The position numbers and the translations under genes are program-made. 64,000 nucleotides of DNA, from contig NZ_JAAKZI010000003.1 in NCBI RefSeq assembly GCF_011045165.1, positions 62,001 through 126,000 on the forward strand, given 5' to 3'. This DNA is from Arthrobacter silviterrae (GTDB taxonomy: Bacteria; Actinomycetota; Actinomycetes; Actinomycetales; Micrococcaceae). Position 1 is the stretch's first letter. Every line of letters starts with the position of its first letter. Under the pieces are notes generated by a model. It was not told where the DNA came from and ran no database searches. It saw nothing but the letters and a program-made list of their open reading frames with translations. This document shows, in pieces, positions 46,890-55,490 of this stretch.

Positions 46890-47881
46890 TGAAAAGCTTC
46901 GCTACCTTTGGCAATGAGCTTTACACGGGCGAGCGATCCTACGAGTTTGTGGGAAAGCGCAACATCTGGTTCGCCATCACCGGCGTGGCCGTGCTGCTCT
47001 CGATCCTGGTTCCCATCCTGGTGGGCGGCTTCAACTTCGGCATTGAGTTCCGCGGCGGCTCGCAGTTCACCGTCTCCGACGTTGCCCACACCGACGTTTC
47101 GATCGGTGAGAGGGCAGTCTCGGCTGCCATTCCGGGGCAGGTGGCCGTGGTGACCAATGTGGCCGGAAACACCATGCAGGTCCAGACCGACCAGCTTTCC
47201 GATGACCAGACCATCAAGGTCAAGGACGCACTCAAGACGGCGTACGGGGTCACCGAAAACCAGATCACGTCCACGTTTGTCGGGCCGACCTGGGGCCAGG
47301 ACGTGTCCAGGCAGGCCATCATCGGCTTCGTGGTGTTTGTGCTGCTGGCCACCGTATTGATGGCCCTGTATTTCCGCACGTGGCGCATGTCGATTGCCGC
47401 CACGATAGGCCTGCTGGTGGTCATGGTGGTCACGGCGGGCTTCTACGGCGCCTCCCGGTTTGAGGTGACGCCGTCGGCCATCATTGGCTTCCTGACCATC
47501 CTCAGCTACTCGCTGTACGACACAGTGGTGGTGTTCGACAAGATCCGGGAAAACACCGCGGACATATCCTCCTCCACGCGAAGAACCTTTGGGGAGGAAG
47601 TGAACCTGGCCGTGAACCAGACGCTGGTCCGTTCCATCAACACCATGATGGTGGCCGTGCTCCCCGTGGGCTCGATTCTGTTCATCGGTGCCTTGCTGCT
47701 GGGCGCGGGAACGCTGCGCGACCTGTCACTGGCCTTGTTCATCGGCATTATTGTCAGTACCTTCTCCACTGTTTTCGTTGCCGCCCCTGTGTATTCATGG
47801 CTGCGCGAGAAGGAGCCGGAGCTGGTCAAGCAGGCCAAGAAGGTGGCCAGCCGCCGTTCGGCTGAGGCCGTTAACGCCTGA
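46889..47881 (+). CDS. secF: Protein translocase subunit SecF
   Basis: A 330-residue partner of SecD with N-terminal helix (IWFAITGVAVLLSILVPILVGGFNFGIEFRGG), a small periplasmic domain and five C-terminal helices with the signature YSLYDTVVVFDKIREN and NQTLVRSINTMMVAVLPVGSILF. It starts in the TAATG overlap with secD. A terminator follows 33 bases after its stop. In M. tuberculosis a lipoprotein gene and apt follow; neither is present. Confidence 0.95.
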   Translation: MKSFATFGNELYTGERSYEFVGKRNIWFAITGVAVLLSILVPILVGGFNFGIEFRGGSQFTVSDVAHTDVSIGERAVSAAIPGQVAVVTNVAGNTMQVQTDQLSDDQTIKVKDALKTAYGVTENQITSTFVGPTWGQDVSRQAIIGFVVFVLLATVLMALYFRTWRMSIAATIGLLVVMVVTAGFYGASRFEVTPSAIIGFLTILSYSLYDTVVVFDKIRENTADISSSTRRTFGEEVNLAVNQTLVRSINTMMVAVLPVGSILFIGALLLGAGTLRDLSLALFIGIIVSTFSTVFVAAPVYSWLREKEPELVKQAKKVASRRSAEAVNA

Positions 47882-47914
47882 GTCAGCTGCAGGCCCCGTT
47901 CCAGGGGCCCGCGG

Positions 47915-47963
47915 AAGGGCCGTGGGGGATGCATGCATCCGCCCCGCGGCCCTTTGGTTTTTG
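47915..47963 (+). terminator. Rho-independent terminator of yajC-secD-secF
   Basis: A 13-pair stem (47915-47927 with 47942-47954, one wobble) encloses the self-complementary GGATGCATGCATCC and is followed by TTTGGTTTTTGG. Confidence 0.8.
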
Positions 47964-48050
47964 GTCATGGGTGCCGGCACGCCGGGATTACACTAGGTAA
48001 ATGCCCGGTGTGGCGGTGTCGGGCAAGGGATTCGAGGGAGGCAATGCGCT

Positions 48051-50402
48051 GTGAGTGACCAATCACCCCCTCATGAGCTTTTGGCCGGAGTTCCCGGGGA
48101 CGGCAAGGACGACGGCGGCGCCCAGCCGGCCAGGCACCCCGTGGAGGTGCGGCCCACATTTCCCGGCCGCCGTGAGCGCACCCGCTCGCGCCTGGCGCGG
48201 CTGACGGGCTGGAACACTGAAACGCATTCACCCATACTTGAACCGTTGTTGCGGATTGTGCGGGCCAACAACCCCAAGGAAGACTTCGACCTCATCCAGC
48301 GGGCCTTTGCCGTGGCCGAAAAGTACCACGAAGGCCAAAAGCGCAAAAGCGGCGACCCCTACATCACCCATCCGGTGGCCGTGGCCACCATCCTGGCCGA
48401 ACTGGGCATGAGCGGGCCCACCTTGGCCGCGGCCCTGCTCCACGACACCGTCGAAGACACCCCGTACACCCTGGATGAACTGCGCCGGGACTTCAGCGAT
48501 GAAATTGCCATGCTGGTTGACGGGGTCACCAAGCTGGACAAGGTGGAGTTTGGCGACACGGCCCAGGCGGAGACTGTCCGCAAAATGGTCATTGCCATGG
48601 CCAAGGACATCCGCGTGCTGGTGATCAAGCTGGCCGACAGGCTGCACAATGCACGCACCTGGCGGTTTGTCTCCGCGGAATCCTCCGGCCGCAAGGCGCG
48701 CGAGACCCTCGACATTTTTGCCCCGCTGGCCCACCGCCTGGGCATGAACACCATCAAGTGGGAGCTGGAGGACCTTTCCTTCGCCGCGCTGTACCCGAAG
48801 GTGTATGAGGAACTAGTCCGCATGGTCCAGGACCGTTCCCCCGAGCGTGAAAAGCAGCTTGGCGCCATCCGCCGGCAAATTGCCGATGACCTCAGGGTTG
48901 CGAAGATCAAGGCTGAAATCACCGGCCGGCCCAAGCATTACTATTCCGTGTACCAAAAAATGGTGCAGCGGGCCAAGGACTTTGACGACATCAATGACTT
49001 GATGGGCGTGCGCGTGCTGGTGGACACGGTGCGGGACTGTTATGCCGCACTGGGCACCGTCCATGCCCGCTGGAACCCGCTGCCCGGCCGGTTCAAGGAC
49101 TACATCGCCATGCCGAAGTTCAACATGTACCAGTCGCTGCACACCACGGTGATCGGCCCGGACGGCAAATCGGTGGAGATTCAAATCCGCACGCATGAAA
49201 TGCACCAACGGGCCGAATACGGGGTTGCCGCCCACTGGAAGTACAAGACCGGCAGCAAGAACCCGGTGTCCGGCCAGGAGGACATGAACTGGCTGCGCAC
49301 GCTGGTGGACTGGCAGCAGGAGACGTCAGACCCCAACGAGTTCCTCGACTCGCTGCGGTACGAGATGAACGCCCGCGAAGTGTTTGTCTACACGCCCAGG
49401 GGGCAGGTCATTGCCCTGCCTGCCGGGTCCACGCCGGTGGACTTCGCCTACGCCGTGCACACAGAGGTGGGCCACCGCACCGTGGGGGCCCGCGTCAACG
49501 GCAAGCTGGTGCCGCTGAACAGCGAGCTCGAACATGGCGACACGGTGGAGATCTTCACGTCCAAGGCCGAAGGTGCCGGGCCCAGCCAGGACTGGCAAAA
49601 CTTTGTCAAGAGTGCTCGGGCGCGGAACAAGATCCGGCAGTGGTTCAGCAAGGAACGCCGCGAAGAGTCCATTGAAAAGGGCAAGGAACTGCTGACCAAG
49701 GCAATGCGCAAGCAGAACCTTCCCCTGCAGAAAATGATGACCCACGACGTCCTCATGGCCGTCACCCAACACTTTCGCTATGTGGACATTGCCGGGCTGT
49801 ACGCGGCCGTGGGCGACGGCCACACCTCGGCGCAGTCCGTCGTCGAACGCCTCGTGGACGTCCTGGGGGTCAGTGACGACATCGAGGACGCGGCGCCCCC
49901 GCTGGACACTCACGTCTCCAACACCCGCTCCAGGGTCTCCGATTCAGGGGTCATCGTGCACGGCGTGGGCGAGGTGCTGGTGAAGCTGGCGCGCTGCTGC
50001 ACCCCCGTGCCGCCGGACCCCATTGCCGGTTACGTCACCAAGGGGTCGGGGGTCTCGGTGCACCGGGAGGACTGCCCCAACCTGATCCACCTGAAGAATG
50101 AACCCGACAAGCTGGTGGAGGTGGAATGGGCGCCCACGCAGTCAGGTGTGTTCCTGGTGGAGATCCAGGTCGAGGCGCTTGACCGCAAGAGCCTTTTGTC
50201 CGACGTCACCCGGGTCCTGTCCGAAAGCCACGTCAACATCCTGGCCGCCAGCGTGAACACCTCACGCGACCGGGTGGCGCTCTCCCGCTTCGCCTTCGAA
50301 ATGGGGGACCCGAAGTACCTGCACCACGTACTGAATGCCGTGCGTCGCATTGACGGGGTCTATGACGTCTACCGGACGTCCGGTTCGCAACGCAGGAACT
50401 AG
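48051..50402 (+). CDS. rel: Bifunctional (p)ppGpp synthetase/hydrolase
   Basis: A 783-residue Rel protein that makes and degrades the stringent alarmone. The HD hydrolase domain is intact with His131-Asp132 (HDTVEDT), the synthetase domain carries R-A-K-D at residues 307-310 (the form found in bifunctional enzymes) and FKDYIAMPKFNMYQSLHT; TGS (VFVYTPRGQVIALPAGSTPVDFAYAVH), zinc-finger (CCTPVPPDPIAGYVTKGSGVSVHREDC) and ACT domains follow. The GTG at 48051 has GGGAGG about twelve bases upstream. It converges with the AbiEi-like gene, sharing a CTAG. Confidence 0.95.
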   Translation: MSDQSPPHELLAGVPGDGKDDGGAQPARHPVEVRPTFPGRRERTRSRLARLTGWNTETHSPILEPLLRIVRANNPKEDFDLIQRAFAVAEKYHEGQKRKSGDPYITHPVAVATILAELGMSGPTLAAALLHDTVEDTPYTLDELRRDFSDEIAMLVDGVTKLDKVEFGDTAQAETVRKMVIAMAKDIRVLVIKLADRLHNARTWRFVSAESSGRKARETLDIFAPLAHRLGMNTIKWELEDLSFAALYPKVYEELVRMVQDRSPEREKQLGAIRRQIADDLRVAKIKAEITGRPKHYYSVYQKMVQRAKDFDDINDLMGVRVLVDTVRDCYAALGTVHARWNPLPGRFKDYIAMPKFNMYQSLHTTVIGPDGKSVEIQIRTHEMHQRAEYGVAAHWKYKTGSKNPVSGQEDMNWLRTLVDWQQETSDPNEFLDSLRYEMNAREVFVYTPRGQVIALPAGSTPVDFAYAVHTEVGHRTVGARVNGKLVPLNSELEHGDTVEIFTSKAEGAGPSQDWQNFVKSARARNKIRQWFSKERREESIEKGKELLTKAMRKQNLPLQKMMTHDVLMAVTQHFRYVDIAGLYAAVGDGHTSAQSVVERLVDVLGVSDDIEDAAPPLDTHVSNTRSRVSDSGVIVHGVGEVLVKLARCCTPVPPDPIAGYVTKGSGVSVHREDCPNLIHLKNEPDKLVEVEWAPTQSGVFLVEIQVEALDRKSLLSDVTRVLSESHVNILAASVNTSRDRVALSRFAFEMGDPKYLHHVLNAVRRIDGVYDVYRTSGSQRRN

Positions 50403-51019
50403 GCAAGGGCGCCGCCTTCCGTGGCAGCTTGTCCCCATGCACGGCCGCCAGCGAGCATGTCGTCGATGAGCTCCAGCGCACGGCGCTTACCGGGAACGTG
50501 GGAGGCTGCCGCCACGGCCGCCCTGATTCGCCCCAGCGGGCAGTTCAGGGATGCACTGGACGCCAGGGACCAGAGCGTGGCCGTGGCCAATTCGGCCGAT
50601 TCAGTGACGGCCACATCAACTGCCGTGCGCAGCGCGCAGGTGACCTGCGCGCCGCCCAGGCGTTCGACGTCGAGCGGATCCAGCCGGACTTCGTGCAGGC
50701 TGCAGCCGCTTCGGGCCGGCAGGGCACTGCTGCGGTGCCCGCTGCTGATCAGCAGGCACACAATGGCCGGCCGCGGGGCGCAGCCGTAGACCCAGGCAGC
50801 CGACATCCGGCCCAGGGCCGCCCGCCCCGCCAGGTTGTCCGGCACCAGGCTGGCCATGGCGGCCGCCCTCAGCGCCGGGGTCTCCGGCTCGGCGACCGAA
50901 CGGAAGGCCTGGCCGAACACCGGCACCACCACATGGTCCAGCACCATGGCGCACAGCTCAGGCACCTCGAACTCGCAGCCGGGGGAGAGGATGCCGAATG
51001 CTTCCTGGGGATCACTCAT
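50399..51019 (-). CDS. AbiEi-like antitoxin-domain protein without visible toxin partner
   Basis: A 206-residue protein with the AbiEi-like core order seen in actinobacterial type IV antitoxins: AAWVYGC, a Val/Leu-rich strand, DPLDVERLGGAQVTCALRTAVDVAVT and a long C-terminal helical part ending KRRALELIDDML. The N-terminal part lacks a clear winged helix. The assignment is moderate and rests on the pattern lgG-VT-x2-RT-x-D. The ATG at 51019 lies 32 bases after the terminator of the DUF349 gene. No nucleotidyltransferase-type toxin gene is adjacent. Its stop overlaps the rel stop in CTAG. Confidence 0.6.
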   Translation of the reverse strand: MSDPQEAFGILSPGCEFEVPELCAMVLDHVVVPVFGQAFRSVAEPETPALRAAAMASLVPDNLAGRAALGRMSAAWVYGCAPRPAIVCLLISSGHRSSALPARSGCSLHEVRLDPLDVERLGGAQVTCALRTAVDVAVTESAELATATLWSLASSASLNCPLGRIRAAVAAASHVPGKRRALELIDDMLAGGRAWGQAATEGGALA

Positions 51020-51050
51020 GCCTACAGCTTGCACGCCCATGAGGGCACAT

Positions 51051-51094
51051 AAAAGGCCCCTGGGCCGGATTGTGGACAACCCGGCCCGGGGGCC
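51051..51094 (-). terminator. Rho-independent terminator of the DUF349 gene
   Basis: Arms 51055-51068 and 51081-51094 pair at 14 positions (one wobble) around a 12-base loop; on the minus strand the stem is followed by TTTT (51054-51051). Confidence 0.82.
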
Positions 51095-51103
51095 CATTGT
51101 TTG

Positions 51104-52636
51104 CTAGGAGAAGTCTTCGGCTGCCTTGCGAATCTGCTCCAGCCACAGTTCGCGGGCGGCCAGGGCCTCCTGGGCCTTGGCGACCTTGCGGGCGTCTCCG
51201 GCCAGTTCGGCGGCTGACAACTCGTCCCGCAGCCCCGCGATGGTCGCCTCGAGCTGGCTCAGTGCGCTGCTGGTGCGGGCCTTGGCTTCCGGGTCGCTGC
51301 GGCGCCAGTTGTCCTCGTCGGCGGCGCGGACGGCGTCCTCCACCTTGCGCAGCCCTGCCTCGATGCGCTGCATGTCGGCACGGGGAACCTTGCCGGCCTC
51401 TTCCCAGCGGTCGCGGATGGACTGCAGCGCCTTCTTGGTGGCGGTCAGGTCCTTGACGGGGAGCAGGGCCTGGGCCTCGGCGACAAGTGCCTCCTTGACC
51501 ACCAGGTTGGCACCAAACTCCTCATCCAGGGCCGCGTTGGCATTCTGGCGTGCCGTGAAGAACTTGTCCTGGGCCGCGCGGAAGCGGTTCCACAGGGCGT
51601 CGTCGTCCTTGCGGCTGGCCCGCGGGGACGCCTTCCACTGGTCCATGAGCTGGCGGTATTCGCCGGCGGCATGGCCCCAGTCGGTGGAGGTGGAAAGGTC
51701 CTCGGCCGCCTTGATCAAGGCTTCCTTGGCAGTCTTTGCGGAGGCGTTGTTATTGTCCAGCTGGGAGAAGTAGGCGCGGCGGTGGCGGTCGAAGACCGTC
51801 CGGGCTGCCCGGAAGCGCTTCCACAGCCCCTCCTCCGTGGCGCGGCCCAGGCGGATGCCCGTCTTCTGCGCCTGCTTCCACGATTCAAAGAGTTCATTCA
51901 TGCGGGCACTGCTGACCTTCCACAGGATTGCGGAAGGGTCTTCGCCGGCGATCGTTTCAGCCTCGGCCACGATGGCTTCGCGGGCTGCCAGCTCCACGCT
52001 GCGCGCGGCTTCATGGGAGGCACGCTCGGCGCCTTGGAGAGCCTTGATGCTTTCCGACAGGGCGTCCAGCCGGGCCAGCGCGGCCGCAACGTCGCCCACC
52101 GAGGTCCGCTCACCGAGCTGGTCGCGCAGGTGACTGAGTGTCTTGTTCATGTCCGCGGTGGGTGCCTTGGCTTCGACACGCTGTTCCAGCAGGGTCAGCT
52201 GGGCGGTGATGTCCTCGAACTTGCGGGCAAAGTAGGCCAGGGCCTCATCCTTGCTGGCGCCGGGGTACTGGCCCACGGGGAATTCTTCGCCGTTCAGGAG
52301 CAGGAAGACTGTGCCGTCATCTTCGGCACGGCCAAACTTGGCGGCTTCTTCCAGGTCCACGGCCGGCGGCGCAGCCGGAGCGGGTGCCGGTGCGGCAAGG
52401 GGAGCAGCGGCCGGGGCCTTGGGACGGGCCGCGAAGGCTGCCGGCGAGGGCGCGGGAGCTGATGGCAACGGAGCCGATGGAGCTGCATCGGGCGCCGACT
52501 GCCCGGCGGGGGCCTCGGCCGCAGGAGCCTCGGGGGCCTCAGGGGCCTCGGCCGCAGGGGCTGTGACGGTGGAATCGTCAATGCCCTGTTCAGTGAGTGT
52601 GGCCGTTGTTTCGTCGGATTCTTGACTGTGTGTCAC
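51104..52636 (-). CDS. DUF349 domain protein with Ala/Pro-rich N terminus
   Basis: A 510-residue protein. The first 120 residues are Ala/Pro/Glu-rich (PEAPEAPAAEAPAG) and probably disordered; the rest is nearly all helix with repeated DUF349 units of the form W-K...-L-W-x-RFRAA (TEEGLWKRFRAARTVFDRHRRAYF and DDDALWNRFRAAQDKFFTARQ). DUF349 proteins are widespread in actinobacteria and of unknown function; some have been tied to DNA repair or stress. The GTG at 52636 has no clear ribosome site. It follows the cyclophilin gene on the same strand after 125 bases and ends in a strong terminator. Confidence 0.82.
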   Translation of the reverse strand: MTHSQESDETTATLTEQGIDDSTVTAPAAEAPEAPEAPAAEAPAGQSAPDAAPSAPLPSAPAPSPAAFAARPKAPAAAPLAAPAPAPAAPPAVDLEEAAKFGRAEDDGTVFLLLNGEEFPVGQYPGASKDEALAYFARKFEDITAQLTLLEQRVEAKAPTADMNKTLSHLRDQLGERTSVGDVAAALARLDALSESIKALQGAERASHEAARSVELAAREAIVAEAETIAGEDPSAILWKVSSARMNELFESWKQAQKTGIRLGRATEEGLWKRFRAARTVFDRHRRAYFSQLDNNNASAKTAKEALIKAAEDLSTSTDWGHAAGEYRQLMDQWKASPRASRKDDDALWNRFRAAQDKFFTARQNANAALDEEFGANLVVKEALVAEAQALLPVKDLTATKKALQSIRDRWEEAGKVPRADMQRIEAGLRKVEDAVRAADEDNWRRSDPEAKARTSSALSQLEATIAGLRDELSAAELAGDARKVAKAQEALAARELWLEQIRKAAEDFS

Positions 52637-52761
52637 CGCTAAAAGTCTTTCGCGTCGAGGGAAATCTGGCAGGTCTGTGGTGCAGTTCGATGTGGCCGGC
52701 ATCGAGGGTGCTGCCAACCGGTGCTTCGCATGCGCCGCCCGGGTGGTGGGGCCATTCGTGA

Positions 52762-53559
52762 TTACTTCAGCGTAAGCGAGTCTATCGTGACCTTTGTCTT
52801 GGGTGCACCGTCAGTGGCCCCGCCCGCGCCCGGGGTGATGCCGCCGGCGGCGATTTTCGTCACCACGTCCAGGCCGCTGGTCACCTTGCCGACAATCGTG
52901 TAACCGCCGGTGTCCTGGGGGAGGATGGTGTCCTTGAACGTGATGAAGAACTGGGTGCCGTTGGAATAGGTGCTGGAGCCCCGTGCCACGGCAATGGTCC
53001 CGGCAGGGTACTTCCCGTCGGCCGGCGAGTTCTCCACCGGCCCCCACTGGTAGTTGGGGTCCCCGTTGCCGTCGCCCTTGAGGGAGCCGCACTGGAGCAC
53101 GCCAAAGTTGGCCGCATCGGCGAGCCGGTGGCAGACCTTGCCGTTCATGAACTTGCTGTCCGCCAGGGACTTGAACACGGCAGCCGCCTGGGGGGCCTTG
53201 GTGCCGTCAAACTCCACTCCCAGGGGCTGGCCGTTGAGCGTCAGCGTTCCCGTGAAGACCTTGCCCGCAGCCGTGTCGGCCTTCGGAACCGTGGGGCTGT
53301 TCGTTTGGGCCGGCGCGGCAGTGGGGGACGCGCTGGAGGTGGCGGAGGGATTGTCGGTGGCAGCGGCGTCGTTCCTGGAACCGGAAAAAACCGTCAGGGC
53401 CAGGACGACGGCGACGCCGACGGCGACCACCATGGCCGCTGCGGCGATCAGGTTGTCCCGCTTGCGGCGTGCCAGCCCGTCCTGGTGCATGCGCTGGTTC
53501 GCCTGCATCCGGGCCACGCGTGCCTTGGCCTCACGGTCGTCCTTTTTACTGTTAGCCAA
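52762..53559 (-). CDS. Membrane-anchored cyclophilin-type peptidyl-prolyl isomerase
   Basis: A 265-residue protein with a basic cytoplasmic start, one transmembrane helix at about residues 38-57 (NLIAAAAMVVAVGVAVVLALTVF), a Ser/Thr/Ala/Pro linker and an extracytoplasmic cyclophilin domain (KAPQAAAVFKSLADSKFMNGKVCHRL, GTIAVARGSSTYSNGTQFFITFKD). The usual catalytic Arg position reads H-R in VCHRL. It probably helps folding of exported proteins. The TTG at 53559 gives the expected MANSKKDDREAK start with AGAGAG upstream; GTG 53577 is an alternative. The same gene lies before hisS in M. tuberculosis. Confidence 0.85.
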   Translation of the reverse strand: MANSKKDDREAKARVARMQANQRMHQDGLARRKRDNLIAAAAMVVAVGVAVVLALTVFSGSRNDAAATDNPSATSSASPTAAPAQTNSPTVPKADTAAGKVFTGTLTLNGQPLGVEFDGTKAPQAAAVFKSLADSKFMNGKVCHRLADAANFGVLQCGSLKGDGNGDPNYQWGPVENSPADGKYPAGTIAVARGSSTYSNGTQFFITFKDTILPQDTGGYTIVGKVTSGLDVVTKIAAGGITPGAGGATDGAPKTKVTIDSLTLK

Positions 53560-53802
53560 CGCTGACTCTCTTTTCACTTCTTCACGGTCCGGGCGCAAGC
53601 CGCGGGAACCCGGCGGGGACAAGTTGGGGCGGCCCGCGAAATCTTATAAAATGGCAGCCGGATGCCAGTTTACCCATGTATTTGATTTACCGATGCGTGC
53701 GTGGCACCGTGCACTTCACACCATCACTTTTCCCTGTACCAGCCCCTGCCGCGCCAAACCGTGGCGGGATCGGTGCGCAGGCATGTAAGGAGAGCCCCAC
53801 CC

Positions 53803-55149
53803 ATGGCCCGCAACGCCTCCCTGTCAGGTTTCCACGAGTGGCTGCCGCAGGAGCGGCTGGTGGAGCAGCATGTGCTGGACACGCTGCGCCGCACCTTTGA
53901 ACTGCACGGCTTCAGTTCCGTGGAAACACGGGCCGTGGAAACCGTGGGGCAGCTGCTGCGCAAGGGCGAGATCGACAAGGAGGTGTATGCCCTTTCCCGC
54001 CTCCAGGACGACGACGGCAATGCTGCCGCGAGTGCCAAGGCCGACCCAAGCCAGCTGGCCCTGCACTTTGACCTGACCGTGCCGTTTGCCCGCTACGTGG
54101 TGGAAAACGCCGGCTACCTTTCCTTCCCTTTCCGCCGCTACCAGATCCAGAAGGTGTGGCGCGGCGAGCGCCCCCAGGAAGGACGGGCCCGCGAGTTTAC
54201 GCAGGCTGACATTGACGTGGTGGCCGACGGCGAGCTGCCCTTCCGCTACGACGTGGAGCTGGCGCTGGTCATTGCCGAGGCGCTTTCGGCCCTGCCCATA
54301 CCTGCCTTCAAGCTCCGCATCAACAACCGCAAGCTCGCCGAAGGCTTCTACCGCGGCATTGGCCTGGAGGACACCGCCGGCGTGCTGCGCAGCATTGACA
54401 AGCTGGAAAAGATCGGCGCGGACAAGGTGGCGGAACTGCTCCAGACGGAGCTGGGTGCCACCGCGGAGCAGGCCGCCAAGGCCCTTGCCCTGGCCTCCAT
54501 CCGCACGGAGGACACTTCCTTCGTGGGCCAGGTGCGCGCCCTTGGCGTGAGCAACGAGCTCATGGAGGAGGGCCTGAATGAACTGGAGCAGGTCATCGCC
54601 GCGGCCGTGAAGAGCGCCCCGGGCTCCGTGGTCGCGGACCTCTCCATTGCCCGCGGCCTGGACTACTACACGGGCACCGTCTACGAAACCGTGCTGGTGG
54701 GCCACGAACAGCTCGGCTCCATCTGCTCCGGCGGGCGGTACGACGCCCTGGCGTCCAAGGGCAGCCGCAAGTTCCCCGGCGTCGGGCTGTCCATCGGGGT
54801 GACCCGGCTGGTTTCGCGCATCCTCAGCCAGGAGTTCGCCACTGCCTCCCGCAGCGTCCCCACGGCGGTGCTGGTCACCCTGGCGGACGACGACAGCTGG
54901 ACCTCGGCCCAGGAAGTTGCCGCCGCGCTGCGCGCCCGCGGGATCTCCACCGAGGTGGCGGCCAAGGCGGACAAGTTCGGCAAGCAGATCAAGTACGCCG
55001 ACAAGCGCGGCATCCCGTTCGTCTGGTTCACCGATGACGACGGCGCCCACCAGGTCAAGGACATCCGTTCCGGCGAGCAGCTGCCCGCCGATCCGAATTC
55101 CTGGATGCCGCCGGCCGAGGACCTCAAGCCGCAAATCCTCACGGCGTAG
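53803..55149 (+). CDS. hisS: Histidine-tRNA ligase
   Basis: A 448-residue class II synthetase. Motif 2 is in FRRYQIQKVWRGERPQEGRAREFTQADIDVV, the histidine-specific motif RGLDYYTGTVYE is near residue 285, motif 3 is GGRYDALASKG...FPGVGLSIGVTRL, and the C-terminal anticodon-binding domain begins near PTAVLVTLADDD. The ATG at 53803 has AAGGAG ten bases upstream. It is followed by a 341-bp region of inverted repeats before aspS. Confidence 0.95.
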   Translation: MARNASLSGFHEWLPQERLVEQHVLDTLRRTFELHGFSSVETRAVETVGQLLRKGEIDKEVYALSRLQDDDGNAAASAKADPSQLALHFDLTVPFARYVVENAGYLSFPFRRYQIQKVWRGERPQEGRAREFTQADIDVVADGELPFRYDVELALVIAEALSALPIPAFKLRINNRKLAEGFYRGIGLEDTAGVLRSIDKLEKIGADKVAELLQTELGATAEQAAKALALASIRTEDTSFVGQVRALGVSNELMEEGLNELEQVIAAAVKSAPGSVVADLSIARGLDYYTGTVYETVLVGHEQLGSICSGGRYDALASKGSRKFPGVGLSIGVTRLVSRILSQEFATASRSVPTAVLVTLADDDSWTSAQEVAAALRARGISTEVAAKADKFGKQIKYADKRGIPFVWFTDDDGAHQVKDIRSGEQLPADPNSWMPPAEDLKPQILTA

Positions 55150-55150
55150 T

Positions 55151-55390
55151 CGGCGCCCCTTGGTCACCTAACGGGGCAGGCCCGGCATTTTTCCGGCGAC
55201 TATCCGCCGCGTCGGCCGCGGGCGGCCTTTGGCGTCTCCTTTACGTCGCCTACAAAAAATGCCGGCTCCTGCCCCTGCGGGCACGTCACCACCGCCCGTC
55301 GGACCAAGGCGCCGGAGCCGCCGTTTTTCTAGCCCGGCGTAAAGGAGACGGAGGCCGCCCGCGGCCGATCGTCGGATAGCCGGGCGGGAA
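55151..55390. repeat. Nested inverted repeats filling the hisS-aspS interval
   Basis: The 341-bp interval 55150-55490 has no gene. A unit of about 70 bases at 55192-55264 recurs in inverted orientation at about 55323-55390; their cores are a 15-base GGCCGCGGGCGGCCT (55214-55228 with 55352-55366) and a 12-base GTCTCCTTTACG (55234-55245 with 55338-55349). Two further arm pairs, 55173-55192 with 55255-55275 and 55151-55165 with 55302-55314, lie across the first, so the structures compete. Runs of five or six A/T flank several arms. It could be a terminator cluster or a REP/MITE-like element. Confidence 0.75.
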
Positions 55391-55490
55391 ACGGCGGTCC
55401 GGCGCAGCCACGGTAAACTTCTAGACAAATCACTTTGCGTCACTTTGCGGCCGCATTCGCGGGCCGTTCACCACCATTGAAAGGAATGCT

